Below the pieces are notes generated by a model that had not been told where the DNA came from, ran no database searches, and worked only from the letters and a program-made list of their open reading frames with translations. From positions 62,001 through 126,000 of the forward strand of contig NC_007503.1 in NCBI RefSeq assembly GCF_000012865.1: a DNA stretch of 64,000 nucleotides, in the 5' to 3' direction. Position 1 is the first letter of the stretch. Each line of letters begins with the position of its first letter. Positions 1-10,046 of this stretch are shown here, one piece after another. The DNA comes from Carboxydothermus hydrogenoformans Z-2901. Lineage in GTDB: Bacteria; Bacillota; Z-2901; Carboxydothermales; Carboxydothermaceae. The position numbers and the translations under genes were made by a program.

Positions 1-1
1 G

Positions 2-1536
<1,535 letters not shown>

Positions 1537-1551
1537 AAAATAAGATAATGG

Positions 1552-1593
1552 GCAGCTCCTGCGGGTGAAGGTAGGAAGCAGGAGCTGCTTTTT
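1552..1593 (+). terminator. Rho-independent terminator of glnK-amtB
   Basis: A perfect 11-bp stem, GCAGCTCCTGC (1552-1562) with GCAGGAGCTGC (1578-1588), is followed by five T residues. It lies 15 bp after the amtB stop. Confidence 0.93.
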
Positions 1594-1683
1594 AATACAA
1601 AAATAAGTTTTTAAAATGAAACTTAACAGGGGTTAAAAATATTTGGGGATAGTTTGAATTAGAAAGGATGTGAACCTCAAAAG

Positions 1684-2853
1684 GTGTCTCCTACCGAAAA
1701 AATCGTACCTTTTTTTCAACCGGTGTTCTCGGTGAATACATTCAGCGTATTGGGTTACGAAGTTTTGGCTAGAAAGATAACGCCCCAGGGTATTGAGAGC
1801 CTTGGTGCGTTTTTTCATGACCCCCAGGTGCCACCAGAGAATAAGATCAAAGTTGACCGTTTTGTTCGCCGCAGGGCATTGGAACTTTTTAAGCAAAGTA
1901 ACAAAAATTTGCGGCTATTTTTAAACATCCAGCCCCAGTGGCTTTATCCTTTCATAAGTAAAGAAACAAATTTTCCTACCCTGGAGTACCTTGATGAATA
2001 CGGAATTAGCGCTGACCGGGTGATAATTGAAATAAGTGAAACCGAGTTTAGTGCGGACTACGAAAATCTTTCAAGGCTTATTGATAGGTACCGTAAAGCT
2101 GGGTGTCAGATAGCCGTTGATGATGTTGGTCGTGGTTTCAACAACCTGGAGAGAATTATTGCCATACGTCCGGATTTTTTGAAAGTTGATACCCAGTTGG
2201 TTAGAAGGAGTATCAAGGAAAATATGGCTCGCAATTTACTGGAAACACTGGGAAGTTTTGCAGAAAAGTCGGGACTGGGCTTAATACTTGAAGGAATTGA
2301 AAGTGCTGAGTTATTTCGCTTGGGGTTAGAAATCGGAGCCTGTTACTACCAGGGTTTCTTTATTGCCTGTCCGGCACCTCATTTGACAGAAGCTAAAGAT
2401 TCCGTTAATTTCATTAAACAAGAAGTCGAAGATTATATCCGCAACGAAATCCATAAACGGAATAGCCAATACCAGAGGAACGAAGAATTAAATAAACTTA
2501 TGAAAAATTTTAACTTTTCTAACATTAAACAAAGCCTCGAAGAAAAAATTAGCAATTTAATCCAATTCCTACCCGACTATTGTTTTCGGGTGTATGCATG
2601 CGACTGTTATGGCTATCAAAGGACACCAAACTTTACACGCAATTTAGGAGGTGGGTGGACAGTTTCGGGTGAATACCTTAATCGCAACTGGAGCTGGCGT
2701 CCGTACTTCTTTCGTGGAGTTACTACTGCAAGCCAGCTTGGTAGGGGGATAAGTTCTGAGCCCTACATTGACCTTGAAACTAAGCTAAAAGTATGGACAT
2801 TTTGTTATGACCTGGGGGATAATCTTTACTTGTTTATTGACTGTTTAACATGA
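1684..2853 (+). CDS. EAL-domain cyclic-di-GMP phosphodiesterase with a YkuI-like C-terminal domain
   Basis: EAL domains hydrolyse c-di-GMP to pGpG. The N-terminal 240 residues carry the catalytic set: EVLAR (26-30, standing for EALLR), FLNIQP, IEISE, the metal-binding VDDVG, FLKVD, ILEGIE and YYQGF. An active phosphodiesterase is therefore plausible. A linker helix leads to a C-terminal region of about 130 residues that resembles the PAS-like EAL-associated domain of Bacillus YkuI; that match is from memory. There is no membrane segment. The GTG start at 1684 is the only good in-frame choice, although its ribosome site is weak; the nearby ATG at 1668 stops at once. The gene appears to be a single transcription unit. 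Confidence 0.88.
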   Translation: MSPTEKIVPFFQPVFSVNTFSVLGYEVLARKITPQGIESLGAFFHDPQVPPENKIKVDRFVRRRALELFKQSNKNLRLFLNIQPQWLYPFISKETNFPTLEYLDEYGISADRVIIEISETEFSADYENLSRLIDRYRKAGCQIAVDDVGRGFNNLERIIAIRPDFLKVDTQLVRRSIKENMARNLLETLGSFAEKSGLGLILEGIESAELFRLGLEIGACYYQGFFIACPAPHLTEAKDSVNFIKQEVEDYIRNEIHKRNSQYQRNEELNKLMKNFNFSNIKQSLEEKISNLIQFLPDYCFRVYACDCYGYQRTPNFTRNLGGGWTVSGEYLNRNWSWRPYFFRGVTTASQLGRGISSEPYIDLETKLKVWTFCYDLGDNLYLFIDCLT

Positions 2854-2871
2854 CAGGTTTAATAAAAAATT

Positions 2872-2902
2872 AAAAGCGGGGGGAATAAACCCCCGCTTTT
2901 TT
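2872..2902. terminator. Bidirectional terminator between convergent EAL and AGCS genes
   Basis: An 11-bp stem AAAAGCGGGGG / CCCCCGCTTTT around a 7-nt loop has T tracts in both directions. It sits exactly between two converging stop codons. Confidence 0.92.
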
Positions 2903-4355
2903 ACTCACCGGCTACTTGCTTTTTACCAAATTTTTGCACCCATAAATCGGCGTTTTTAATGCCAAGTTTTATGGGATCAAATACCGGGTCAATACCTTTA
3001 GCTCTTTGCTCTTTCCAGTCTTCAAAAGCTTTTAAGGCAGGCTTCTGGAGGAGTAAAATAGCTATAAGATTTAACCAGGCCATGATGCCTACTCCGAGGT
3101 CGCCCAGCCCCCAGGCAAAAGTCGCGGTGCGGATGGTGCCGTAGAAGGTGGAGGCTAAGAGGGCAACCCTTAAAACATTAATGAATAAGCGGCTGCTGCC
3201 TTTCCGGGTAAGATAAGCGATGTTGGATTCGGCGTAGTAGTAGTATGCCATTAAAGTAGTAAAGGCAAAGAAGAACAGGGCGATAGCTACAAAGGCTGCT
3301 CCAAAGGAGGGAAAGAGCGTTTCTACAGCCCGCTGGGTGTAGCCGGGACCGATATCCATTCCCGGCAGGTTTTCGACGATAAAGCCGCCTTTTGGGTTGT
3401 AAACATTGTATTTACCGGTAATTAAAATCATAAAAGCTGTAGCGGAACAGACAAACAAAGTATCTACGTAAACCGAGAAAGCCTGTACTAAACCTTGTTT
3501 TGCCGGGTGACTTACTTCAGCAGCTGCTGCAGCGTGAGGAGCGGTACCTTGACCGGCTTCGTTGGAATAGACGCTTCGTTTTACACCCCAGAAAATAGCA
3601 TAACCCAAGATTCCGGCAAAAGCCTGTTTAAGACCAAAAGCGCTTTCGAAGATGAGAGCAAGGACTCCCGGAAGTTTTTCAATATTAACGGCAATTATAA
3701 TTATAGCAACCAAAATATAACCAAGAGCCATGAAAGGAACAATAAATTCTGCAGCTCTGGCAATTCTTTTGACACCGCCAAAGATAATAAGGCCTAAAAG
3801 TAAAACAAGACCAACGCCGGTGATTGCTGGAGCAACACCAAAAGCGTTGTTTATGCTGGCGGCAATACTGTTAGCCTGAACTCCGGGTAGCAGTAAGCCT
3901 GTGGCTACGATGGTAGCTACCGAGAAAATAACAGCGTACCATTTAAGTCCAAGACCTTTTTCAATATAGTAGGAAGGGCCACCGCGGTACTCGCCTTCGT
4001 GTTCTTCTTTGTAAATCTGGGCAAGAACTGCTTCGACAAAGGCAGAACCAGCACCCAAGAATGCTGTGACCCACATCCAGAAAACTGCACCGGGACCGCC
4101 CATGGCGATAGCGGTAGCTACTCCGGCGATATTACCGGTACCTACCCGTCCGGCTACGGCCATGGCGAATGCCTGGAACGATGATACACCTTTTTCCGAA
4201 CTTTGGCCGCCAAAGAGAAGTTTCCACATGTCTTTGATGTACCTTACCTGGAAAAAGCGCATCCGAATTGAAAAATAAATACCTGCTAAAAGACAGAAAT
4301 AGACCAGAGCTTTGCTCCAGACCAGACTGTTTAAGAAGTCCACAAGCTGCGCCAT
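2901..4355 (-). CDS. Sodium:alanine (AGCS family) amino-acid symporter
   Basis: AGCS carriers take up alanine or glycine, and in some members glutamine, with Na+. The 484-residue protein has about ten hydrophobic segments and the family's early features, including the N-terminal IRMRFFQVRY stretch and the motif AGRVGTGNIAGVATA around residues 65-80. Family length is 450-540. The start is preceded by AGGAGGT at good spacing. The gene stands alone, converging with the EAL gene and divergent from psuK across an AT-rich spacer. Substrate is inferred from family only. Confidence 0.93.
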   Translation of the reverse strand: MAQLVDFLNSLVWSKALVYFCLLAGIYFSIRMRFFQVRYIKDMWKLLFGGQSSEKGVSSFQAFAMAVAGRVGTGNIAGVATAIAMGGPGAVFWMWVTAFLGAGSAFVEAVLAQIYKEEHEGEYRGGPSYYIEKGLGLKWYAVIFSVATIVATGLLLPGVQANSIAASINNAFGVAPAITGVGLVLLLGLIIFGGVKRIARAAEFIVPFMALGYILVAIIIIAVNIEKLPGVLALIFESAFGLKQAFAGILGYAIFWGVKRSVYSNEAGQGTAPHAAAAAEVSHPAKQGLVQAFSVYVDTLFVCSATAFMILITGKYNVYNPKGGFIVENLPGMDIGPGYTQRAVETLFPSFGAAFVAIALFFFAFTTLMAYYYYAESNIAYLTRKGSSRLFINVLRVALLASTFYGTIRTATFAWGLGDLGVGIMAWLNLIAILLLQKPALKAFEDWKEQRAKGIDPVFDPIKLGIKNADLWVQKFGKKQVAGE

Positions 4356-4634
4356 AGCTTACCTCCTTTGTTTGTGGTTTGTAAATAGTATTTGTAGGCA
4401 GCACCTAAATTATCATAACACATATTTTAATAATTTTAAATATTCAATCTTATATTAAAATTTTAATAACAATACCCGAATATGTCTTACAAGGAAAAAG
4501 ATGTCAAAATATTTATTATCAAAAAATTATAAAAATTTTACAAAAAACAAGAAATATAAAAATCCAAGAACTGTATAATGTATACAACCTTTTAAAATTG
4601 TAAAAACTGGATTAAGGAACAATTAAAAAACTAT

Positions 4635-4664
4635 TTCACATTAGAATTTTTTTTTGGTTATAAT
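4635..4664 (+). promoter_or_regulatory. SigA-type promoter for psuK-psuG, within the 4356-4710 spacer
   Basis: TTCACA (4635-4640), 18 bp, then TATAAT (4659-4664). The implied transcript begins near 4671, 40 nt before the psuK ATG. The rest of this 355-bp spacer is very AT-rich and shows no open gene. It contains a second TATAAT (4574-4579) running into the 8-bp palindrome TGTATACA (4579-4586), a possible operator. Confidence 0.65.
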
Positions 4665-4710
4665 TATAAATAGATGCTTAGATATAATAAGCAAAAGCTT
4701 AGGAGGAGTT

Positions 4711-5805
4711 ATGACCCGGCGGGAGGAAGAAATCTTAAAATTAATTCGGGAAAATCCTTTTATCAATCAAGAAGAAATAGCCCGGATCCTCGGGATTACC
4801 CGGTCCAGCGTGGGAGTGCATATCGTTAATTTGATGAAAAAAGGTAAAATTAAAGGACGGGGTTACATTCTTTCTGCCGATGAGCCGGAAGTTACCGTTG
4901 TCGGTGGGGCCAATATTGATATTTATGGCTTTCCTTATGAAAAGCTTCGCCTGCAGGATTCAAATCCGGGGAAAGTAAAAATGAACGTGGGCGGGGTTGC
5001 CAGGAATATAGCGGAAAATCTGGCTCGGCTGGGGGTAGCTACAAGACTTATTACCGCTATAGGAGATGATTTTTACGGGAAATACATTATCGAGCGCTGC
5101 CGGGACGCAGGTGTGAACATGGAAGAAATTTTAACCGTAAGTGGTGAAAGCTCTTCGGTTTATCTTGCCGTAATGGATGAAGCCGGGGATATGGCGGTGG
5201 CTGTAGCGGGGATGGATATTTTAAACCATTTAAGTTTAGATTTTCTAAAAAAGAAACTTTCAATAATAAATTCATCTCCCGTTTGCGTGGTAGATACCAA
5301 TCTTCCGGTAAAAAGTTTAGAGTTTCTCTTAGATAATGCGCGAAAAACAGTATTTTTCTTGGATGGGGTATCGGTGACCAAAGCTCTTAAATTAAAAGAA
5401 CTTCGAGGAACATTTTATGCGGTAAAATTAAATAAATTGGAAGCGGAAGGGGTAACCGGAGAAAACTTAAATACCGAGGCGGGGCTTTTAAAAGCGGCAA
5501 ACTTTTTCCTGGATAAAGGAATCAAACAGGTTTATTTTACCCTTGGGGCCCAAGGGGTTTTTTACGCTAACACCAAGAGCCGGGGAAAAATAACATTACC
5601 ACCGGTACAGCCGGTTAATACTACCGGAGCTGGCGATGCCTTTACGGCAGCGATTGTTTACAGTTATTTAAAGGGATATGATATAGATAGGGCTGCCCGC
5701 TTTGGGGCGGCTGCGGCAATTTTAACTCTTCTGGTGGAAGAAACGGTTAATCCTGAAATATCCGAAGAAAAAATTAAAAAGGAAATGGAGGTGTTGGGAC
5801 TATGA
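4711..5805 (+). CDS. psuK: Winged-helix/PfkB fusion, probable pseudouridine kinase
   Basis: Pseudouridine kinase phosphorylates pseudouridine to pseudouridine 5'-phosphate, the substrate of PsuG next door. Residues 1-50 form a MarR/AsnC-like winged helix (recognition part ITRSSVGVHIVNLMKKG). Residues about 60-355 are a ribokinase-fold PfkB kinase with an N-terminal GGANIDIYG and the active-site motif NTTGAGDAF near residue 303, whose Asp is the catalytic base. The ATG at 4711 is chosen over an in-frame upstream codon at 4654 because AGGAGG precedes it and the -10 box covers the upstream one. The DNA-binding domain suggests the kinase also regulates its own operon. Sugar kinase of another specificity is possible, but the partner makes pseudouridine likely. 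Confidence 0.87.
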   Translation: MTRREEEILKLIRENPFINQEEIARILGITRSSVGVHIVNLMKKGKIKGRGYILSADEPEVTVVGGANIDIYGFPYEKLRLQDSNPGKVKMNVGGVARNIAENLARLGVATRLITAIGDDFYGKYIIERCRDAGVNMEEILTVSGESSSVYLAVMDEAGDMAVAVAGMDILNHLSLDFLKKKLSIINSSPVCVVDTNLPVKSLEFLLDNARKTVFFLDGVSVTKALKLKELRGTFYAVKLNKLEAEGVTGENLNTEAGLLKAANFFLDKGIKQVYFTLGAQGVFYANTKSRGKITLPPVQPVNTTGAGDAFTAAIVYSYLKGYDIDRAARFGAAAAILTLLVEETVNPEISEEKIKKEMEVLGL

Positions 5806-6716
5806 ATGAATATTTGGTTTTAAGTAAGGAAGTAAAAGAGGCTTTGGCTGAAGGTGTGCCGGTAGTAGCCTTGGAATCAACCATTATTGCTCATGGTATG
5901 CCGCATCCGCAAAATGTAGAGACTGCTTTAGCGGTAGAAAAGGTTGTTCGGGAAAATGAGGCCGTTCCGGCCACTATTGCGGTTATTGGCGGGAAAATAA
6001 AGGTAGGGTTGACTTGCGAGGAAATAGAGTATCTTGGAGAAAAGGGGCCGGAGGTTATAAAGGTAAGCCGCCGGGACCTGCCGTATGTGGTAGCCAAAGG
6101 GTTGGATGGGGCGACAACGGTAGCTGCAACCATGTTTATTGCTGCGATGAGCGGTATAAAAGTTTTTGCTACCGGTGGCATAGGTGGAGTTCACCGGGGA
6201 GGCGAAAAAAGCTTTGATATTTCCGCCGATTTACAGGAGCTTGCCCGGACCAATGTGGCGGTGGTGTCGGCAGGAGTAAAGTCAATTTTAGATATTGGAC
6301 TTACCTTAGAATATCTTGAAACCTATGGAGTTCCGGTGATAGGTTTTGGTACCGATGAATTTCCCGCTTTTTATACGCGGAAAAGCGGCTATAAGGTGCA
6401 TATTACTGCTGATACTCCAGCGGAGCTTGCGCGCATTATTAAAGTTAAGTGGGATTTAGGTTTAAAGGGAGGCGTTGTAGTGGCCAATCCGATACCTGAA
6501 GAATACTCTTTGGATTATGAAGAAATTACGCGGGCGATAGATAGTGCGGTTTTGGAAGCTGCAGAAAAAGGGGTAAGGGGAAAAGAAGTAACTCCATATT
6601 TGTTGGCGAAAGTAAAAGATATAACCGGCGGTAAAAGTTTGGAGGCTAATATTCAATTGGTTCTTAATAATGCCCGGCTTGCCGCCAAACTTGCACAAGA
6701 ACTAAGTAAACTATAA
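5802..6716 (+). CDS. psuG: Pseudouridine-5'-phosphate glycosidase
   Basis: PsuG reversibly cleaves the C-C glycosidic bond of pseudouridine 5'-phosphate to uracil and ribose 5-phosphate. The 304-residue protein has the family's N-terminal block ALESTIIAHGMPHPQN and the conserved central FATGGIGGVHRG. Length matches the family (about 300). It overlaps the kinase by 4 bp (ATGA), so the two enzymes are made together and complete a salvage or breakdown route for modified RNA nucleosides. A terminator follows at once. Confidence 0.95.
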   Translation: MNEYLVLSKEVKEALAEGVPVVALESTIIAHGMPHPQNVETALAVEKVVRENEAVPATIAVIGGKIKVGLTCEEIEYLGEKGPEVIKVSRRDLPYVVAKGLDGATTVAATMFIAAMSGIKVFATGGIGGVHRGGEKSFDISADLQELARTNVAVVSAGVKSILDIGLTLEYLETYGVPVIGFGTDEFPAFYTRKSGYKVHITADTPAELARIIKVKWDLGLKGGVVVANPIPEEYSLDYEEITRAIDSAVLEAAEKGVRGKEVTPYLLAKVKDITGGKSLEANIQLVLNNARLAAKLAQELSKL

Positions 6717-6720
6717 AATG

Positions 6721-6760
6721 AACTCCATGTCCGTAACTCTATTTCGGGCATGGAGTTTTT
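6721..6760 (+). terminator. Terminator of psuK-psuG
   Basis: AACTCCATGTCCG (6721-6733) pairs with CGGGCATGGAGTT, allowing one G-T pair, and is followed by T residues. A TATAAT at 6765-6770 just after it probably starts the next transcript. Confidence 0.85.
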
Positions 6761-6795
6761 GGTTTATAATTAGGTTAAAAGATTGGGGGAATTGG

Positions 6796-7260
6796 ATGAA
6801 ACCGGAGATAATTTTCAAACCGGGATTTTTTTTAGTGGGAATGAAATATGAAGGACGGAATGAAAAGGGAGAAATTTCAGAATTGTGGAAAAAGTTTAGC
6901 GAAAGAATTTTTGAAATTAAAAATCGGGTAAATGAGAAAGAGTGCTATGGGCTTAGTATTTATAGCGAGAAGTTTTTTGCTACCGGCGAGTTTCTTTATT
7001 TGGCGGCGGTGGAAGTAGTAAAGATAGAGGAAGTACCTGAAGAAATGGTTGCGGTAGAAGTAGATCCTGCCAAGTATGCGGTTTTTACTTTACCGGGAGA
7101 GCCGGATAAACTTCCAAAGTTAATCCACGAAATTTATTGTCGCTACTTAAAAGAAGAGGGCTTAAAGCCGGTTGGTAATTATGATTTTGAACTTTATAAT
7201 GAACGGTACCCCCCGAATCAAAAAGATTCTAAAATATACTTTTTTGTGCCGGTAGAATAA
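6796..7260 (+). CDS. GyrI-like / AraC effector-binding domain protein
   Basis: A 154-residue stand-alone protein of the GyrI-like, bacterial effector-binding fold. Such proteins bind small hydrophobic or drug-like ligands, or act as small-molecule-binding modules; the target here is unknown. The pattern fits the fold: a repeated alpha/beta half, a central YLAAVEVVKIEEVPEEMVAVEVDPAKYAVF-type strand pair (about 75-105), and the terminal YFFVPVE strand. The start at 6796 has GGGGGA at suitable spacing; longer readings would begin inside the preceding terminator. There is no DNA-binding domain. The amidohydrolase follows closely. Confidence 0.72.
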   Translation: MKPEIIFKPGFFLVGMKYEGRNEKGEISELWKKFSERIFEIKNRVNEKECYGLSIYSEKFFATGEFLYLAAVEVVKIEEVPEEMVAVEVDPAKYAVFTLPGEPDKLPKLIHEIYCRYLKEEGLKPVGNYDFELYNERYPPNQKDSKIYFFVPVE

Positions 7261-7278
7261 GGTAAAGGTTGGGGGGCT

Positions 7279-8094
7279 ATGATGAAAAGAAAAATTATTG
7301 ACGGTCATGTTCACTTACTGCCGGATAAACTCATGCGGGCAATTTACCGGTGGTTTGAGGAAAATTTAAGCTGGGATATGCCGTTTAAGTATGATTTAGA
7401 GGGCTATCTTAATTATTTGGAGTCTCTGGGGATTTCTGAAATGATGGTTTTGGGGTATGTTCATAAACCGGAGATGAGCTGGGGATTGAACGAATGGTTA
7501 AATAATGTTAAAGAAAAGTACCCGCAGGTGAAGCCTTACTTAGCGGTACATCAAGACGATCGGGATAAGGGGAAAATGGTGCGGGAATTTTTGGGAAAGG
7601 GTTTTTTGGGAGCAAAAATTCACTGTTTTGTGCAAAAAGTTGGAGCCGATGACCTGAGATTCTTTGAAGTTTATAGGATTTTAGTTGAAGAAGGAAAAGG
7701 TTTGGTTCTTCATGGAAGCGGTATGCCGGTAAAAGCGGAGTTTATATTTCCGGAGCAGGTAGAGAAACTCCTGGAAACTTTTCCGGGAATGAAAATTATG
7801 GTTGCTCATCTTGGATTACCGGATTATTTAAATGAGTACTTGAGATTGGTAGATAAGTATCAAAACCTCTGGCTCGATACGGCCTATGTTCTGGGAAATC
7901 CTAAATTTAATAATAAGTACTTACGAAGTGTTCTTTTAAATTATACGGAAAGGATAATTTTTGGAAGCGACTTTCCGATAATGGATTATTCACCTGAATT
8001 GGCTTTGGAAGAGCTTTTTTCTTTTAACCTGGGGCGGGAGAAGGAAGATTTAATCTTGTTTAGAAATGCCGAGGAGTTTATGGGCAGGGGTTAA
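7279..8094 (+). CDS. Amidohydrolase-2 family metal-dependent hydrolase
   Basis: A 271-residue TIM-barrel protein of the amidohydrolase-2 family, which includes metal-dependent decarboxylases and hydrolases. Visible metal-site motifs are the N-terminal DGHVH, KIHCF, VLHGSG, MVAHLG and the late FGSDFP, whose Asp usually binds the metal. The start has GGGGGG upstream; ATG at 7279 or 7282 is possible. It lies 18 bp after the GyrI-like gene and probably shares its transcript. The natural substrate cannot be read from sequence. Confidence 0.78.
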   Translation: MMKRKIIDGHVHLLPDKLMRAIYRWFEENLSWDMPFKYDLEGYLNYLESLGISEMMVLGYVHKPEMSWGLNEWLNNVKEKYPQVKPYLAVHQDDRDKGKMVREFLGKGFLGAKIHCFVQKVGADDLRFFEVYRILVEEGKGLVLHGSGMPVKAEFIFPEQVEKLLETFPGMKIMVAHLGLPDYLNEYLRLVDKYQNLWLDTAYVLGNPKFNNKYLRSVLLNYTERIIFGSDFPIMDYSPELALEELFSFNLGREKEDLILFRNAEEFMGRG

Positions 8095-8159
8095 AAGTCT
8101 GGATTTAAGTATCTTTTCCTGGCAAATTAAGGTATAATAAAGAAAAACGAGGTGTTACG

Positions 8160-8588
8160 ATGATACCTTTTCGGGATGAAATAGAAAAAGCGGTGAAAAA
8201 AATAGTTTTATTGTGTTCTCCTGAAGAGGTCTACCTTTTTGGTTCCTGTGCTCGAGGAGTAGCGACTTTAAGAAGTGATATTGATTTATGCGTAATAGTG
8301 AATACAAATGATAAAAGGAAACTCTTGCAAGAAATTTATTTTAATATGGACGTGGAGCGAGAGGTGGATATTGTAATTTACACTCCGGAGGAATGGTTAA
8401 GATTTAAAGACAATCCTGCTACATTACCCTATATAATTGCCCATAAGGGGGTTAAAATTTATGGTAGACACCAAGAATTATCAGGAATGGTTTTAAAAAG
8501 GCAGAAAGTGATTTTAAAGGAGCAAGGATTTTATTTGAACATGATGCTGATTTTGGGCTTGTATGTTTTCACTGTCAGCAAGCTGTAG
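8160..8588 (+). CDS. MNT-type nucleotidyltransferase, reading frame extended by a frameshift
   Basis: Minimal nucleotidyltransferases pair with HEPN proteins, either as toxin-antitoxin modules or as substrate-modifying pairs. The core motif GSCARG (28-33), followed by SDIDLCVIV with the catalytic aspartates D40 and D42, is intact. The family usually has about 100-115 residues; this frame gives 142. Removing one T from the run 8491-8494 would end the protein after 111 residues, which fits, and would simultaneously restore the overlapping HEPN frame. The last 30 residues are thus probably an artefact or a mutation product. A TATAAT (8133-8138) precedes the gene. Confidence 0.82.
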   Translation: MIPFRDEIEKAVKKIVLLCSPEEVYLFGSCARGVATLRSDIDLCVIVNTNDKRKLLQEIYFNMDVEREVDIVIYTPEEWLRFKDNPATLPYIIAHKGVKIYGRHQELSGMVLKRQKVILKEQGFYLNMMLILGLYVFTVSKL

Positions 8589-8819
8589 AAAAATACCTAA
8601 AGGGGTTTTTAATTTATAAAACTGGAATATTGTATGAAGGTCATAATCTCGTAAAGCTTTGCCAAAAAGCAGCGAACTTATTATGTTGAAACACGATATC
8701 CGGCAGAAGATCCATTGATTATTACTTTAGAAGAAGTTGAAGAATGTTTGAATATCGTTGAAAGAATAAAAGGTTTTATTTTAGAAATTCTTAACCAAGA
8801 GGGTGAAAAAGGTGTTTAA
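8461..8819 (+). pseudogene. HEPN-domain protein, broken by a frameshift and an internal deletion
   Basis: Read from ATG 8461 the protein begins MVDTKNYQEWF and stops at once. One T fewer in 8491-8494 joins it to KKAESDFKGARILFEHD and HCQQAVEKYLKGFL, the hallmark of HEPN proteins that partner MNT enzymes. That frame ends at a TGA near 8690. A third frame then gives YYVETRYPAEDP and a final helix ending at 8819. Between LCQKA and YYVETRYP most family members have roughly 20 more residues, so an internal deletion is likely as well. The gene overlaps the MNT 3' end and the uspA start. It is probably inactive unless the sequence is wrong at two sites. Confidence 0.8.
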
Positions 8820-9261
8820 AAAAATTTTAGTTGGGATTGACGGTTCAGCTAAAGGGGATAAGGCTTTGGAGATGGCAATTGGGCTTGCCAAAGAAAGTGG
8901 GGCTGAAATTCATCTTGTCCATGTAACCCCCTGGCCGATTTTGCCCAATGTTTTTCCGCCTGGGGCGATTGCCTACGTGCCGGAATCGGTGATCCAGGAG
9001 CTTACCGATGAGCTTAAAGCTAAAGCAGAAAAAACCCTTAGAGAAAGGCTTTTAAGAGTCGAAGAGGCTGGAGTTAGCGGAAAAATTAAGGTGTTAGAGG
9101 GAGAACCGGCCAGCGCTATTGTAAATTATGCCCAGGAAGAAGGGGTGGAGTTAATTGTAGTGGGCAATCGGGGGATTTCTGGGGTAAAGGAATTGCTCTT
9201 AGGAAGTGTCAGCCACAAAGTATCGCAGCTTGCCCGTTGCCCGGTGTTAATTGTAAAGTAA
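8812..9261 (+). CDS. Universal stress protein, UspA family
   Basis: A 149-residue cytoplasmic USP-fold protein. ATP-binding members carry Gx2Gx9GS, and this one has it in GNRGISGVKELLLGSVS near the C terminus, plus the N-terminal ILVGIDGS whose Asp contacts nucleotide. The GTG at 8812 gives the usual beginning MFKKILVGIDGS and has GAGGG upstream; an earlier GTG at 8803 would add three residues. Its start overlaps the HEPN remnant. It lies tail-to-tail with the cooA-like gene, only 44 bp away. Its stress signal is unknown. Confidence 0.9.
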   Translation: MFKKILVGIDGSAKGDKALEMAIGLAKESGAEIHLVHVTPWPILPNVFPPGAIAYVPESVIQELTDELKAKAEKTLRERLLRVEEAGVSGKIKVLEGEPASAIVNYAQEEGVELIVVGNRGISGVKELLLGSVSHKVSQLARCPVLIVK

Positions 9262-9305
9262 GATAAGGCGTTGAATAATGGAGTTGGATTAATGGCTGAA
9301 GACTG

Positions 9306-9978
9306 TTACAAACTTAACTGAAATATTACTTTTTTAAGGGCATCGATGTCTCGCACTAAAATGCTTCTTTTGTACACTGTAATGATTTGCTGGGCTTCAA
9401 ATTCTTTCAATAAAGTAGTCAGCGTTTGTCTGGTAGCTCCAATTAGATAGGCAAGTTCTTCCCTGGTCAAACCGGTATGCACCAGAATGCCATCATGCTG
9501 ATGAATGCCTCGGCTAAACGTCCACTGATATAAAAGGTTTGCCAGGCGGATTTTGGCTTCCATGAATACCAGTTGTTCGATTACGTCTAAAGAATGCTTT
9601 AACGCATCTCCCAGCACCCGAATCAAACCATACATTAAATTAGGATACCTTGCCAGCATTTTCCGAAAGGCATCTAACGGCATCAGCAACATAACCGAAT
9701 CTTCAAGAGCCTGACCAAAGGCACGGGTATGTCCGCTAAAAATATCTCCTGGATCCAGTATTGTTAGGATAAACTCCTTACCGTCGGGATAAGTGAGAAA
9801 GACCTTGATTCGGCCTTTGGTAACGAGAAAAATATCGTTGGGATAGATTCCCGGGGAAAAGGCTATTTCTTTTTTTCTTTAGGTAAATCTCTTTAAAACT
9901 GGGGATAAACTCCTTAAGCTGGTCTAAAGATAACTCACCGAGCAGTTTATTATTGGTTATTAAACCAAAACTGCGCAT
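9306..9978 (-). pseudogene. cooA: CooA-like CRP/FNR-family CO sensor, single-base frameshift
   Basis: CooA is a haem dimer that binds DNA when CO occupies the haem and switches on CO-oxidation genes. From ATG 9978 (GGGGG upstream) the frame reads an N-terminal helix and FKEIYLKKK, then shifts at a run of seven T on the + strand (9870-9876). Dropping one base restores 223 residues, the length of CooA (222). The repaired protein has GDIFSGHTRAFG, whose His aligns with the haem ligand His77 of Rhodospirillum CooA, while the Cys75 position is Ser. The C-helix and the HTH LTREELAYLIGATRQTLTTL also match. As sequenced, only a 66-residue fragment and a separate C-terminal piece could be made. Confidence 0.85.
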
Positions 9979-9998
9979 TAAAATCGCCCCCTGCAGCC

Positions 9999-10007
9999 AT
10001 TATACCA
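9999..10007 (-). promoter_or_regulatory. Extended -10 promoter for the cooA-like gene
   Basis: On the minus strand TGGTATAAT (TG at 10007-10006, TATAAT at 10004-9999) lies about 20 nt before the GGGGG ribosome site. No convincing -35 is seen. The cooS terminator lies just upstream, so cooA has its own start. Confidence 0.6.
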
Positions 10008-10046
10008 CTGAGTTTGACTTCCGAAGAATTCCCTGTTTGGCTGGGC

